DNA from: Stenotrophomonas sp. WZN-1
GTDB lineage: Bacteria; Pseudomonadota; Gammaproteobacteria; Xanthomonadales; Xanthomonadaceae
Assembly: GCF_002192255.1 (NCBI RefSeq)
Contig: NZ_CP021768.1
Span: 1,568,001 to 1,632,000, forward strand
Direction: 5' to 3'
DNA: 64,000 nucleotides
Shown in pieces: positions 17,838 through 27,454 of the stretch. Under the pieces are notes generated by a model. That model was not told the DNA's origin, searched no databases, and saw nothing but the letters and a program-made list of their open reading frames with translations. Position 1 is the stretch's first letter. Each line of letters opens with the position of its first letter. A program made the translations under genes and the position numbers.

Positions 17838-18383
17838 TCAGCAGGGTGTGTCGTGGTCCACGCGCTCACTGCGGGCGCGGCCGCCATTGTTGACGATCAG
17901 CGCACCGTGCAGCCGGTTGCCCGCGCAGATGCGCAGGGTCAGGTTGGCCCCCGGGCTGCGTCCATCTGCCTGGAAGAACAGCTGCGGGCGCCCACTGCTG
18001 GCCTGGGCATGGATCGAGACGTCCGAGCGCCCGGTGTGATGGCTCAGGATCGCCTCCGGCGATGCCGGCTCCCTGCGCTGGTCGCCACTGCGGTAGATGA
18101 TCCAGCCTGCGCTCCAGTCGTCGCTGCAGCGCAGGCCGTCGACACTGGCGCAGAGGCCGATCAGCTCGCGCCTGCGCACTGCCTCGCTGCGCGCGCCGGA
18201 CAGGCTGGCGTGCAGGGTCAGCTGCAGCGCGTCGGCGCGGTGCCGCAGCAGCAGGGGCTGCATCGCCGGCCAGGTCGCGGCCAGCAGCACCGCCAGCACG
18301 GCGATGACCACCAGCAGTTCGGTCAGGTGCACGCCCCGCGCAGAGCGGGGGCCGAGGGGACAGGGGGCATGGGTCGGGTACAT
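17838..18383 (-). CDS. Orphan GspH/FimT-family pseudopilin
   Basis: A 181-residue protein with a divergent prepilin signal, [20 protein letters not shown]: cleavage after Gly leaves Glu at mature position 5, but Phe1 is replaced by Val and the usual FTLIE is VHLTE. Two Cys ([14 protein letters not shown]) and the WSAGWIIY segment match the GspH domain of FimT. FimT relatives in Xanthomonadales can bind DNA during natural transformation; a role here is inference. The start at 18383 has GGAGG eight bases upstream. It stands apart from the pil operon and is transcribed the other way. Confidence 0.8.
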   Translation of the reverse strand: MYPTHAPCPLGPRSARGVHLTELLVVIAVLAVLLAATWPAMQPLLLRHRADALQLTLHASLSGARSEAVRRRELIGLCASVDGLRCSDDWSAGWIIYRSGDQRREPASPEAILSHHTGRSDVSIHAQASSGRPQLFFQADGRSPGANLTLRICAGNRLHGALIVNNGGRARSERVDHDTPC

Positions 18384-18511
18384 GCATCCAGCCTCCGCGC
18401 CGGGCTGGGCGACCGCCATCGGGAATCCCCGTGGCGGGCTGCCCGGCGACCCCTCAGCCGGCCGTCACCCCTCGCCCCGTATACTCATCCTTCCCGGGAA
18501 CTGGCAACACC

Positions 18512-20536
18512 ATGAGCGACAGTTTTGAACTTGTCTCGCCGTACTCGCCGGCGGGCGACCAGCCCGATGCCATCGCGAAGCTGACCAGCAACTTCGAGGC
18601 CGGCATCGCCAAGCAGACCCTGCTCGGCGTGACCGGCTCGGGCAAGACCTACACCATCGCCAACGTCATCCAGAACGTGCAGAAGCCGACGCTGATCATG
18701 GCGCCGAACAAGACGCTGGCGGCGCAGCTGTATGGCGAGTTCAAGGCGTTCTTCCCGCACAACGCGGTGGAGTATTTCGTCAGCTACTACGACTACTACC
18801 AGCCGGAAGCCTACGTGCCGTCGTCGGACACCTTCATCGAGAAGGACAGTTCGATCAACGAGCACATCGAGCAGATGCGCCTGGCCGCGACCAAGACCCT
18901 GCTGTCGCGCCCGGATGCGATCGTCGTGGCGACGGTGTCGGCGATCTATGGCCTGGGTGCACCGGAAGACTACCTGTCGCTGCGCCTGATCCTGTCCAGG
19001 GGCGAGCGCATCGACCAGCGCGACCTGATCAACCACCTGACCCAGCTTCAGTACACGCGCAACGAGTACGAACTGCAGCGCGGTACTTTCCGCGTGCGCG
19101 GCGAAGTGATCGACGTGTTCCCGGCCGAGTCGGACAGCGAGGCGCTGCGCCTTGAACTGTTTGATGGCGAGGTCGAGAAGATCACCCTGTTCGATCCGCT
19201 CACCGGCGAGACGCTGCGCAACATGCAACGCTTCACCGTGTATCCGAAGACCCACTATGCGACCACGCGCGAACGCGTGCTGGCGGCGATCGAGACGATC
19301 AAGGTGGAGCTGAAGGAGCGGCTGGAGCAGCTGTACGCGCAGAACAAGCTGGTGGAGGCGCAGCGCCTGGCGCAGCGCACCCAGTTCGACCTGGAGATGA
19401 TGGCCGAGGTCGGCTACTGCAATGGCATCGAGAACTACTCACGGCACCTGACCGGCAAGAACGCCGGCGAGCCGCCGCCGACCCTGTTCGACTACCTGCC
19501 GGCCGATGCGCTGCTGGTGATCGACGAATCGCATGTGACCATTCCGCAGATCGGCGCCATGTTCAAGGGTGACCGGTCACGCAAGGAAACCCTGGTCGAG
19601 TTCGGCTTCCGCCTGCCGTCGGCGCTGGACAATCGTCCGCTGCGTTTCGAGGAATGGGAAGAGCGCTGCCCGCGCAGCATCTACGTGTCGGCCACGCCGG
19701 GCCCGTATGAGTACCGCGAGGCCGGTGACGAGATCACCGAGCTGGTGGTGCGCCCGACCGGCCTGATCGACCCGGTGGTGGAGATCCGCCCGGTGGGGAC
19801 CCAGGTCGACGACCTGATGAGCGAGGCCAACGAGCGCATCAAGGCGGGTGATCGCGTGCTGGTCACCACGCTGACCAAGCGCATGGCCGAGAACCTCACC
19901 GAATACCTGACCGAGCATGGCATCCGCGTGCGCTACCTGCACTCGGACGTGGACACCGTCGAGCGCGTGGAGATCATCCGTGACCTGCGCCTGGGCAAGT
20001 TCGATGTGCTGGTCGGCATCAACCTGCTGCGCGAAGGCCTGGACATGCCCGAGGTGTCGCTGGTGGCGATCCTCGACGCCGACAAGGAGGGCTTCCTGCG
20101 TTCCACCGGCTCACTGATCCAGACCATCGGCCGCGCTGCCCGCAACGTGCGTGGCAAGGCGATCCTGTATGCCGACAGGATCACCCGTTCGATGCAGGCG
20201 GCGATCGATGAAACTGACCGTCGCCGCGCCAAGCAGGTCGAGTACAACGCGGAACATGGCATCGTGCCACGCTCGGTGGCGCGCCCGATCGTCGATGTCC
20301 TCGAGGGCGCGCGTTCGGATGCTGCGGAGAAGGAGGCGAAGAAGGGCAAGGGCAAGGGCCGGGCGGGCGTGGCCGAAGAGGCGGCCGACTATCGTTCGCT
20401 GTCGCCAGCGCAACTGGGCGTTCGTCTCAAGGCGCTGGAACAGCAGATGTACCAGCACGCCAAGGACCTGGAATTCGAGGATGCCGCGCGCGTGCGTGAC
20501 CAGATCCGGCAGCTGAAGGAAGCCAGCCTGGGCTGA
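18512..20536 (+). CDS. uvrB: Excinuclease ABC subunit B, UvrB
   Basis: A 674-residue helicase-like damage verifier of nucleotide excision repair, acting with UvrA and then UvrC. The Walker A motif GVTGSGKT is at residues 39-46, and the beta-hairpin region reads [19 protein letters not shown]. The DEAD-like VIDESHV, the helicase C domain ([23 protein letters not shown]) and the C-terminal UVR motif ([16 protein letters not shown]) follow. A TATACT at 18480-18485 could be its -10 element, without a clear -35. No LexA box was recognised. Confidence 0.98.
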   Translation: MSDSFELVSPYSPAGDQPDAIAKLTSNFEAGIAKQTLLGVTGSGKTYTIANVIQNVQKPTLIMAPNKTLAAQLYGEFKAFFPHNAVEYFVSYYDYYQPEAYVPSSDTFIEKDSSINEHIEQMRLAATKTLLSRPDAIVVATVSAIYGLGAPEDYLSLRLILSRGERIDQRDLINHLTQLQYTRNEYELQRGTFRVRGEVIDVFPAESDSEALRLELFDGEVEKITLFDPLTGETLRNMQRFTVYPKTHYATTRERVLAAIETIKVELKERLEQLYAQNKLVEAQRLAQRTQFDLEMMAEVGYCNGIENYSRHLTGKNAGEPPPTLFDYLPADALLVIDESHVTIPQIGAMFKGDRSRKETLVEFGFRLPSALDNRPLRFEEWEERCPRSIYVSATPGPYEYREAGDEITELVVRPTGLIDPVVEIRPVGTQVDDLMSEANERIKAGDRVLVTTLTKRMAENLTEYLTEHGIRVRYLHSDVDTVERVEIIRDLRLGKFDVLVGINLLREGLDMPEVSLVAILDADKEGFLRSTGSLIQTIGRAARNVRGKAILYADRITRSMQAAIDETDRRRAKQVEYNAEHGIVPRSVARPIVDVLEGARSDAAEKEAKKGKGKGRAGVAEEAADYRSLSPAQLGVRLKALEQQMYQHAKDLEFEDAARVRDQIRQLKEASLG

Positions 20537-20569
20537 ACGCGGCAGCGCAGCATCATCTTCACAAAAGTG

Positions 20570-20598
20570 TTGCGCTTCCCTGCCGGCATCCGTAATAT
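20570..20598 (+). promoter_or_regulatory. Promoter for the first tRNA-Val
   Basis: TTGCGC at 20570-20575 and TAATAT at 20593-20598 are separated by 17 bases and lie 44 bases upstream of the tRNA. Confidence 0.6.
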
Positions 20599-20642
20599 AC
20601 GCGGCCTGCACCGACGTAATCGCGGAAATGCAGAAGCAAAAC

Positions 20643-20717
20643 GGGCGGTTAGCTCAGCGGTAGAGCACTACCTTGACATGGTAGGGGTCACAGGTTCGAA
20701 CCCTGTACCGCCCACCA
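20643..20717 (+). tRNA. tRNA-Val(GAC), copy 1
   Basis: A 75-base tRNA with acceptor GGGCGGT/ACCGCCC, anticodon GAC at 20675-20677, T arm CAGG-TTCGAAC-CCTG and encoded CCA. Identical to the copy at 20816. Confidence 0.97.
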
Positions 20718-20754
20718 CGAAGTCCTCGCAAAAGGGCTGTCGTGAACTGCAAAG

Positions 20755-20777
20755 CCCGGCCCTGGCGCCGGGTTTTT
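20755..20777 (+). terminator. Hairpin with T tract between the two tRNA-Val genes
   Basis: CCCGGC-cctggc-GCCGGG followed by TTTTT. It may separate the two tRNA transcripts or act after processing. Confidence 0.6.
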
Positions 20778-20815
20778 ACGTAACAAGGCCAGCCTTCGGG
20801 CGGCAAGAACAAGAT

Positions 20816-20890
20816 GGGCGGTTAGCTCAGCGGTAGAGCACTACCTTGACATGGTAGGGGTCACAGGTTCGAACCCTGTACCGCCCACCA
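20816..20890 (+). tRNA. tRNA-Val(GAC), copy 2
   Basis: Identical in all 75 bases to the tRNA at 20643, with CCA encoded. The flanking bases differ except for the short GGGCGG start. Confidence 0.97.
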
Positions 20891-20930
20891 CCTGCTCCCG
20901 GCGTTGCCGGTGTAGCGGTGGACACGATGA

Positions 20931-20956
20931 AAGCCGGCCCCGTGGCCGGCTTTTTT
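20931..20956 (+). terminator. Terminator after tRNA-Val copy 2
   Basis: AAGCCGGCC-ccgt-GGCCGGCTT followed by TTTT; a strong intrinsic terminator. Confidence 0.9.
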
Positions 20957-21021
20957 CGTTCCGGGGACAGTGCCCCGGCATTCCCGCGAAGCCGCATCCC
21001 TACCGGTTCAGTGGCGTGAAA

Positions 21022-21324
21022 TCAGCGGGTGATGGTGATCGAACGCTGGATCCGCCAATCGCCGTCGACGCGCTCCCAGAGCTGCGCCACGCGTACCCGG
21101 GGCAGCGCAGCGTGAGGGCTGCCGCCATGGTCGCCTGCCGGTTGCTGGCTGCCCAGGCGCAGTACGCGGTCCTGGCGCAGGTGATAGAGCTGCAGGGGCA
21201 GCGCTTCATGCGTGTCCTGCGGCCCCTCGGTGTGCAGGATCTGGCTGCGCAGCGCATCCTCGGTGGGCCCGCTGCCGTCGCCGAACAGGCTGGAGAACAG
21301 CAGGATCAGGGCAAGCATCGGCAT
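21022..21324 (-). CDS. Small exported protein of unknown function
   Basis: A 100-residue product starting MPMLALILLFSSLFGDG, a short hydrophobic leader that could be a signal peptide or anchor. The rest is soluble and ends with WERVDGDWRIQRSITITR, a pattern seen at the end of SnoaL/DUF4440-like folds, though this is only suggestive. GGAG lies about ten bases before the ATG. A longer start at 21378 would add a non-hydrophobic tail and is less likely. Confidence 0.6.
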   Translation of the reverse strand: MPMLALILLFSSLFGDGSGPTEDALRSQILHTEGPQDTHEALPLQLYHLRQDRVLRLGSQQPAGDHGGSPHAALPRVRVAQLWERVDGDWRIQRSITITR

Positions 21325-21506
21325 GGCACGGTGCTCCAGCGGGAAAGTGCATGCAGGCTGGCATGGCCGGCCGGGCACCGCAGCCGGCCTGCGACGAAGG
21401 CGGGGATTGCGTCGCCAAAGGCGGGCAGGCGCCGATGAATCCGGGCCGCGCAGGCGTAGACTCGGGGCTACTGCGCAACTGCGCCATTACTGCAAGGAGC
21501 TGCCGC

Positions 21507-21647
21507 ATGAGTGATCACGTCCCGGTGTCCAGGCCCAATCCGTTACTGGAGCGCCTGTTCGGCGGCAACATGCTGGAAGGCACGTTCAAGGCAGTGATCT
21601 GGGTGGCGGTCCTGTGCGCGCTGCTGGCGTGGACCACGCTGCGCTGA
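21507..21647 (+). CDS. Small single-span membrane protein (46 residues)
   Basis: A 46-residue protein with a polar N terminus (MSDHVPVSRPNPLLERLFGG) and one predicted membrane helix (AVIWVAVLCALLAWTTLR). An ideal AAGGAG ends seven bases before the ATG, which is the main support for this small gene. No family was recognised. It is convergent with the 94-residue protein gene at 21749, with an 11-bp inverted repeat between them. Confidence 0.7.
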   Translation: MSDHVPVSRPNPLLERLFGGNMLEGTFKAVIWVAVLCALLAWTTLR

Positions 21648-21652
21648 GCGAC

Positions 21653-21729
21653 GCTGCCGCGCCGGACCTGCCTGGTCGCGGGCCCTGCTGACGCGATGAA
21701 TCCCGCTGCCACCGCAAGGGCGCGGCAGC
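21653..21729. repeat. 11-bp inverted repeat between convergent genes
   Basis: GCTGCCGCGCC at 21653-21663 is the exact reverse complement of GGCGCGGCAGC at 21719-21729. The 55-base interior contains further GC-rich pairing. It could act as a shared 3'-end structure. Confidence 0.45.
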
Positions 21730-21748
21730 AGTGTCCGTGCGTGTGCCG

Positions 21749-22033
21749 TCAGGCGCTGAAGGCCTGGCGCAGGCTGCGCAGGGTTGCCTGGCGATGTTCC
21801 CGGGCCGTCGGCTCGCCCATCTCCAGTTCCTGCAGGCGCAGTCCAACCAGGGTCATCGACAACGCATAGCCGCGTGCCGCATCCGCAACGCGTGACAGGC
21901 CCACTGCACGGCGGGCCAGTGCGTTCACATGTTCAAGGTCGGGCATCAGTCCCAGATAGGCGCGCTCTGCGCTGTCCAGGTCCGGTGCACGCAGGATCGC
22001 GTGGGCTTCTGCGGTGGGGGAGGCGGAGGCCAT
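21749..22033 (-). CDS. Hypothetical 94-residue cytoplasmic protein
   Basis: A helical, soluble protein (MASASPTAEAHAILRAPDLD to LRSLRQAFSA) without signal peptide, membrane segment or known motif. The ATG at 22033 has AAGGA about eight bases upstream. It lies 29 bases after the stop of the MipA-like gene on the same strand, so the two may be co-transcribed. Function unknown. Confidence 0.6.
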   Translation of the reverse strand: MASASPTAEAHAILRAPDLDSAERAYLGLMPDLEHVNALARRAVGLSRVADAARGYALSMTLVGLRLQELEMGEPTAREHRQATLRSLRQAFSA

Positions 22034-22062
22034 GGGGGTCCTTGTCCGTAGAGGGCGCTCGC

Positions 22063-22830
22063 TCAGAACGAGCGCATCAGGGAAATGAAGGCCGACGTCT
22101 GCGTGCCACGTCGTGCCATTGGGCTGTCCTTCACTGCATTGCCGAACCACTGGTTGGCCACCACGCCGGTGGCGCGCCATTTCGTGCCCAGCGGCGTGCT
22201 GACCGCGATCTGCAGGCTTGGTGACGTGGTACTGCCCGGGCGGTAGGCGGCAAGGCCCGAGCGCAGTGCCTCTTCGTCACTTATGCCGTAGTAGTAATCG
22301 AGCAGCCGTGCACTGGAGTGCACCACACCCGCCCGCGGCACCCAGGTGAAGCGACCCGCCTGGATCGGATAGCTGTAATGCAGGCGCGACTCGAAGCCAC
22401 CGCCATGGCCGGTCACTTCCCGCATCACGCTGGCCTCGACCATGCCCCAGTCGGCACTGTACTCACCGTTGATGCCCGCCATGGCTGACATCTGCCGGCT
22501 GTGCAGGCGGCGCAGCTGAGCATCGTTCACGTCGTCGGTCTTGAAGCGCAGCGTGTAGGGCGTGACCGCCGCCGACAGGCGCAACCCCTGGCCCTTGTAG
22601 AGGTACATGCCCAGCGAGCCGGGGCTGGCGAAGAAGCGGTCGCCCTGCCAGGCAATGGCCGGTACCACCAGCGGTTTGACGTCATAGTGCGCGTACGCAC
22701 CGGAGGTCGCGCCAGCGCTGATGCCGGCCTGCACGCCCGGGTTGTTCTCGGCAGCGTGGGCGAGCAACGGCACGCCGAGGGTAGCGGTGAACAGCAGCGG
22801 GCGCAGCAGGGTCGGGGACAACGACGGCAT
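22063..22830 (-). CDS. MipA/OmpV-family outer membrane protein
   Basis: A 255-residue protein with a signal peptide ending LLAHAAE and a beta-barrel ending in Phe (FISLMRSF). Internal features of the MipA/OmpV family are present: VVPAIAWQGDRFFASPGSLGMYL early on and a late YYYGISDEEA segment. Family members are outer-membrane barrels linked to murein synthesis scaffolds or antibiotic and osmotic response; the ligand here is unknown. It is divergent from the response regulator gene at 22976, which suggests regulation by that system, an inference from position only. Confidence 0.9.
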   Translation of the reverse strand: MPSLSPTLLRPLLFTATLGVPLLAHAAENNPGVQAGISAGATSGAYAHYDVKPLVVPAIAWQGDRFFASPGSLGMYLYKGQGLRLSAAVTPYTLRFKTDDVNDAQLRRLHSRQMSAMAGINGEYSADWGMVEASVMREVTGHGGGFESRLHYSYPIQAGRFTWVPRAGVVHSSARLLDYYYGISDEEALRSGLAAYRPGSTTSPSLQIAVSTPLGTKWRATGVVANQWFGNAVKDSPMARRGTQTSAFISLMRSF

Positions 22831-22975
22831 CGATCAGCCACTTTGCGGGGGATGGCTGCGCATGGTGACGGGGCAACATTGTCAGAACATTGCGCCCGCG
22901 CGATCGGCACGCATGGACGCAAAACCATGGTGCCAGGCACTATGATCGGCAGCGTTTCCGGTAGACGAGTTCCTG

Positions 22976-23647
22976 ATGCGCATCCTCCTGGTCGAAGACG
23001 ATCCTGATCTGTCCCGCGCCCTGCAATCGGGCCTGGAGCGGCAGGGCGTGGTCGCCGACGTGGTCGGCAGTCTTGCCGAGGCCGCGCTCGCATTGCGCGA
23101 ACCGGTGCACCAGCTGCTGCTGCTCGACCGTCAGCTGCCCGATGGCGATGGCGCCGGATTCGTCGCGACGGCGCGTGCGCTGCGGCCGAACCTGGCGGTG
23201 ATCATGCTGACCGCCAAGGGCACGCTGTCGGACAAGGTCGAAGGCCTGGACGTCGGCGCCGATGACTATCTGGTCAAGCCGGTGGCGATCGAGGAACTGA
23301 TGGCACGCATCCGCGCCGTATCGCGCAGGCCTTCGGCGATGGTGACGCCAAGCCTGCGGCTGGGGCGGCTCGAGTTCGATTTTGAATCGCTGCAGGCACA
23401 GGTGGAGGGCCAGCCACTGGCATTGCCACGGCGGCAGGTGCTGGTGCTGCAGGCGTTGGCGATGCGGCAGGGGCGCACGGTCACCCGCAGTGCGCTGGAG
23501 GCTGCGGTGTACGGGTTCGACGATGAGATCCAGTCCAATGCGCTCGACGCGCACATCTCCAAGCTGCGCAAGGCGCTGCAGCAGGCCGGGGCCGGCGTGG
23601 AGATCCACGTGATCCGGGGCGTCGGCTACCTGCTGGCGGAGGCCTGA
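22976..23647 (+). CDS. OmpR-family response regulator
   Basis: A 223-residue two-component regulator. The receiver domain has the acidic pocket Glu7-Asp8-Asp9, phosphoacceptor Asp51 (LLLLDRQLP), Thr79 and Lys101 (YLVKP). A winged-helix DNA-binding domain follows from about residue 128 to the end, with the usual HISKLRKAL and HVIRGVGYLL. It is followed by its histidine kinase one base later. Likely targets include the divergent mipA-like gene. Confidence 0.95.
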   Translation: MRILLVEDDPDLSRALQSGLERQGVVADVVGSLAEAALALREPVHQLLLLDRQLPDGDGAGFVATARALRPNLAVIMLTAKGTLSDKVEGLDVGADDYLVKPVAIEELMARIRAVSRRPSAMVTPSLRLGRLEFDFESLQAQVEGQPLALPRRQVLVLQALAMRQGRTVTRSALEAAVYGFDDEIQSNALDAHISKLRKALQQAGAGVEIHVIRGVGYLLAEA

Positions 23648-23648
23648 G

Positions 23649-24992
23649 ATGGCCCGTCCAATCCGTTCGATCACCCTTGGCCTGGCCTGGCGCCTGTTCC
23701 TGGCGCAGGCCTTTACCGTGCTGTTCGCGGTGGTTGCGCTGATCCTGACATGGGGGGACAAGGACTCCTGGGGCATGGACATGTTCGTTGCCGAGGCCGT
23801 GGCCAAGGCGGTGCACAGCGAAGGCGGCCGCCTGGTGCTGGACCAGGCGCGCTGGGACAAGCTCGATGCCAACGCCGGCGGCAATCTCTGGTTCGCCGCT
23901 GTGGACGACAAGGGCATGTGGCTGGAGCGCGGCACCATTCCGGCAATCCACGCGCCGCTGCTTGCGCGACTGCCGACTGTGGGCGCCACCGAACTGGGTT
24001 CGCTGGTACCGCCCTATCTGGACGTGGCACGGGTGATGATCCGCAACGAGGATGGGCGCCGCATCACGGTGATGGTCGGTGGTGCACCGAAGGGCGGGCT
24101 GCTGGATGGCGCGCTGATGGTGTTGCGCCTGATCGGCCTATGGTTCTTCCTGCCACTGATCGTCGTCACCCTGCTGGTGATGCCGACCGTGATCCACCGT
24201 GCGATGCGAGGCGTGCGCCGTTCCGCGCAGCAAGCCAAGGAACTGGACATCGGCCAGCCCGGTGCACGCCTGGATGCGCAGCTGGTCTCCACGGAAGTGG
24301 CACCGCTGGTGGAAGCGTTCAACGACGCCATCGACAAGGTGCAGCAGGGCTATGCTGCGCGCGACAAGTTCCTCGCCGACGCCGCGCACGAGCTGCGCGT
24401 GCCGATCGCCGTGGTGCAGGCGCGCCTGTCGCAGCTGCCGCAGGGCGAGCTGAAATCGCAGCTGCTGACCGACGTGGCGCGGCTGGGCAATGTTGCCGAG
24501 CACCTGCTCGACCTGCAGCGTCTCGACCGCAACGTGGGTGCATTGCAGCGGCTGGACCTGGCCCTGCTGGTGCGTGAAGCAGCAGCGGACCTGGCGCCGT
24601 TGGTGGTTGGCGCCGGTTATGGCTTCGAAGTGGATGCGCCGGAAGCGCCGGTGTGGATCCACGGTGACAGCCTGGCGCTGGGGCGGGTGATCGCCAACCT
24701 GGTACACAACGCGATCGTGCATGGCGGTGGCCGTGGCACCATCTGCGTGCGGTTGGATACGCGCGGGTTGCTGGAAGTCAGCGACCAGGGCGCTGGCATC
24801 CCGGTGGGCGACCGTGAGGCGATCTTCGAGCCGTTCCATCGCCTGCGCGCGGCGGGCAGTGGCAGTGGCCTCGGCCTGCACCTGGTGAAGGAAATCGTGC
24901 AGCACCACGGTGGCTCGGTCGGTGTCGGCGAGGCCTCGGGTGGTGGCGCGAGCTTCCGGGTCAACTTCCATCGCGGCAGCGTTCGACGCTGA
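23649..24992 (+). CDS. Membrane sensor histidine kinase
   Basis: A 447-residue kinase. One membrane helix lies at about 12-34 and another at about 158-180, enclosing a roughly 120-residue periplasmic sensor. A HAMP-like linker precedes the H-box FLADAAHELRVP with phosphoacceptor His247. The ATPase domain shows N box NLVHNAIVHGG, G1 DQGAGIP and G2 GSGLGLHLV. The canonical Pro of the H-box is retained. It pairs with the regulator directly upstream. The signal sensed cannot be deduced. Confidence 0.94.
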   Translation: MARPIRSITLGLAWRLFLAQAFTVLFAVVALILTWGDKDSWGMDMFVAEAVAKAVHSEGGRLVLDQARWDKLDANAGGNLWFAAVDDKGMWLERGTIPAIHAPLLARLPTVGATELGSLVPPYLDVARVMIRNEDGRRITVMVGGAPKGGLLDGALMVLRLIGLWFFLPLIVVTLLVMPTVIHRAMRGVRRSAQQAKELDIGQPGARLDAQLVSTEVAPLVEAFNDAIDKVQQGYAARDKFLADAAHELRVPIAVVQARLSQLPQGELKSQLLTDVARLGNVAEHLLDLQRLDRNVGALQRLDLALLVREAAADLAPLVVGAGYGFEVDAPEAPVWIHGDSLALGRVIANLVHNAIVHGGGRGTICVRLDTRGLLEVSDQGAGIPVGDREAIFEPFHRLRAAGSGSGLGLHLVKEIVQHHGGSVGVGEASGGGASFRVNFHRGSVRR

Positions 24993-25051
24993 CGCAGCTG
25001 CGGGGCAAGTCCCGATAGGCAACCTGCTGCCGGCGGCGGCAGGCTGGCGGC

Positions 25052-27451
25052 ATGGCCGATGAGCGCTCCCCGTCTCCCTTGCTGGGCAGTGGCGCCGCTG
25101 CAGCGCTGACGCTGGGAGCGCTGGCCTGCGTGCAGCTGCCGCTGCTGCCGCCGCTGTGGGCCTGCACGCTGATGATCGTGCTCGGCAGCGCAGGGTGGGG
25201 GCTGCGCTGGCGCGGGCGTCTGCCTGCGGTCGTGCTGTTCGGTGTTGGCTGGACGGCGGTGCACGGGCATTGGGGGCTACAGGAGCAGCTTCCACCGGGC
25301 CAGCCGCCACGGAATGTGGTGGTCAGTGGCCGGGTCATCGATCTGCCGGATCACGGCGCCGCGCACACCCGCTTCCTGCTGCAGGTCAATGAGAGCACCG
25401 ACCTGCCATCACTGCGTGGCAAACGCCTGCAGGTCACCTGGAACGATGCTTGGCATGCCCGCGCTGCCACCGACTCCGGACCTGGGCGGCACCAGGTCCG
25501 GGCCGGTGCGCAGTGGCATCTGGCCCTGCGCGTGCGGGCACCCCGTTCGCGGATCAATCCCGGTGGTTTCGACGGTGAGCGCCATGCGTTGCTGCGGGGC
25601 GTGTCCGGCAGTGGGACAGTACGGGCGCCAGCCAGCGCGCGTGAGTTGCAGGCCGCACATGGCCTGCCCGCATGGCGTGAGCGCACCAGTGCCGCCATCG
25701 CCGCGCAGGTGGCCCATCCGGCCGCGCGCTTCGTGCAGGCGTTGGCATTGGGCGATACGCGTGGCCTGTCCGACAGTGACTGGGATCAGTTGCGGGCGCT
25801 GGGACTGACCCATCTGGTGGCCATTTCCGGGTTCCATGTCGGGGTGGTGGCGGGGCTGGGGGCGCTGCTGTGCCGGGGGCTGTGGTGGCTGTGCCCCCTG
25901 CTGGCCTGCCGTTGGCCACGTCCGCAGGCGGCGGCCTGCGCCGCGGCCCTGGCCGCAGCAGGCTATGCGGTGCTGGCCGGCGGCGAGTTGCCGACCGTGC
26001 GCACGGCGATGATGATCGGATTGATCGCACTGGCGCGCAGCGGGCGGCGCCCGCTCGGTGCCGTGCAGGGGCTTGCGTTGGCGGCACTGGCGCTGCTGTT
26101 GCCGGCTCCCCTGTCGGTGCTGTCAGCGGGTTTCTGGCTCAGCTTCGGTGGCGTGCTGTGGCTGGTGTGGTGCCTGCCGCAGGGGCGTCCGCGCGGCATC
26201 GTCGCCAGCCTGCGCGGGTTCCTGGCTGCACAGGGCGTAGCCAGCGTCGGCCTGTTGCCGCTGGGCATCGCGCTGTTTGGTGGCACCGCCTGGCTGGGGC
26301 CGCTGGTGAACCTGCCGGTCATTCCCTGGTGGACCCTGCTGGTGGTGCCACTGTCGCTGCTGGGCACGGCGCTGCAGGTGCTGCATGAGGGGGCTGGGCG
26401 CTGGGCGTGGTGTGCGGCGGCGTGGTTGTTCGAGATCAGCTGGCAGGCGCTGCAGCCGTTGGCGGCGCATCCTCGGGCGATGTGGTGGTTGGCCGAGGCG
26501 CCGGCCTGGGCCGTGCCGGCGGCGCTGCTGGGCGTGTTCTGGTGGCTGCTGCCGCGTGGTGCCGGGGGCGGGCTGGCCGGCCTGCTGCTGTGCCTGCCGC
26601 TGCTGTGGCCGCAACGTGAGCGACCGGCGGAGGGGGAGCTGGAGCTGCTGGTGCATGACGTCGGCCAGGGTACGGCGGTGTTGTTGCGTACCGCGCGGCA
26701 TGCGCTCTGGTATGACGTGGGGCCGCCGAGCGGGGGCGAGGGCAGTGAGCGGATCCTGGTTCCGTCACTGCGGGCGTTGGGCCAGGCTCCGCCCGAGCGG
26801 GTGCTGCTAAGCCACGATGATCTCGATCATGCGGGCAACCTGCCGAGCCTGCGTCTTCAGTTGCCGGGGCTGCCGCTGCTGGCGCCGCCGGGCAGTACGA
26901 TCGCCGGGGCCGGGCGTTGCCAGCGCGGCCTGCGCTGGCACTGGGACGGCGTCGATTTCCTGGTGCTACACCCCGATGCCGGCAGCCAGCGGGCCGAAAA
27001 CGAGGACAGCTGCGTGTTGCGCGTGGCCAGCGCCCATGGCGTGGTCCTGCTGCCGGGGGACATCGGCCGTCCGGCCGAACAGGCGCTGTTGCGGGCGTCT
27101 CCGGCGGCGCTGAAGGCGGATGTGGTGCTGGTGCCGCACCATGGCAGCGGCGGCAGCTCCAGCGCGCTCTGGGTGGCGGCGGTGTCACCCCGGCTGGCCC
27201 TGGTCTCGGCCGGGCACCAGAACCGTTTCGGCCACCCGCGCCAGGAGGTGGTCCAGCGCTGGCAGGCGCAGGGGGCCGAGGTGGTGTCCACCGTGGAGTC
27301 TGGTGCGATCCGCGTATGGCTTGGCGCACAAGGGCTGCAGCTGCGTGAACAGCGTATCCATGCATCCCGGTGGTGGGATGCCGCTGGGCGGGCGCGGTCG
27401 GCTGCTATCCTATCGCCGATCGAACAAGCGGCCGTTGGGCCGGAGGGTTGA
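25052..27451 (+). CDS. comEC: DNA uptake channel protein ComEC/Rec2
   Basis: A 799-residue polytopic inner-membrane protein that carries single-stranded DNA into the cytoplasm in natural transformation. The N-terminal hydrophobic and OB-like DUF4131 region is followed by the Competence domain (LGDTRGLSDSDWDQLRALGL then HLVAISGFHVGVVAGLG) with multiple helices. The C-terminal metallo-beta-lactamase-like domain has HDVGQGTAV near 534 and SHDDLDHAGN near 586, with the HxDxDH ligands. It heads a long gene run and ends three bases before exbB. Confidence 0.95.
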   Translation: MADERSPSPLLGSGAAAALTLGALACVQLPLLPPLWACTLMIVLGSAGWGLRWRGRLPAVVLFGVGWTAVHGHWGLQEQLPPGQPPRNVVVSGRVIDLPDHGAAHTRFLLQVNESTDLPSLRGKRLQVTWNDAWHARAATDSGPGRHQVRAGAQWHLALRVRAPRSRINPGGFDGERHALLRGVSGSGTVRAPASARELQAAHGLPAWRERTSAAIAAQVAHPAARFVQALALGDTRGLSDSDWDQLRALGLTHLVAISGFHVGVVAGLGALLCRGLWWLCPLLACRWPRPQAAACAAALAAAGYAVLAGGELPTVRTAMMIGLIALARSGRRPLGAVQGLALAALALLLPAPLSVLSAGFWLSFGGVLWLVWCLPQGRPRGIVASLRGFLAAQGVASVGLLPLGIALFGGTAWLGPLVNLPVIPWWTLLVVPLSLLGTALQVLHEGAGRWAWCAAAWLFEISWQALQPLAAHPRAMWWLAEAPAWAVPAALLGVFWWLLPRGAGGGLAGLLLCLPLLWPQRERPAEGELELLVHDVGQGTAVLLRTARHALWYDVGPPSGGEGSERILVPSLRALGQAPPERVLLSHDDLDHAGNLPSLRLQLPGLPLLAPPGSTIAGAGRCQRGLRWHWDGVDFLVLHPDAGSQRAENEDSCVLRVASAHGVVLLPGDIGRPAEQALLRASPAALKADVVLVPHHGSGGSSSALWVAAVSPRLALVSAGHQNRFGHPRQEVVQRWQAQGAEVVSTVESGAIRVWLGAQGLQLREQRIHASRWWDAAGRARSAAILSPIEQAAVGPEG

Positions 27452-27454
27452 AAC

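Noticed and set aside
22063..23647. Idea that the porin gene and the two-component genes form one operon
   Set aside because: They are divergent, so only shared regulation is possible, not co-transcription.
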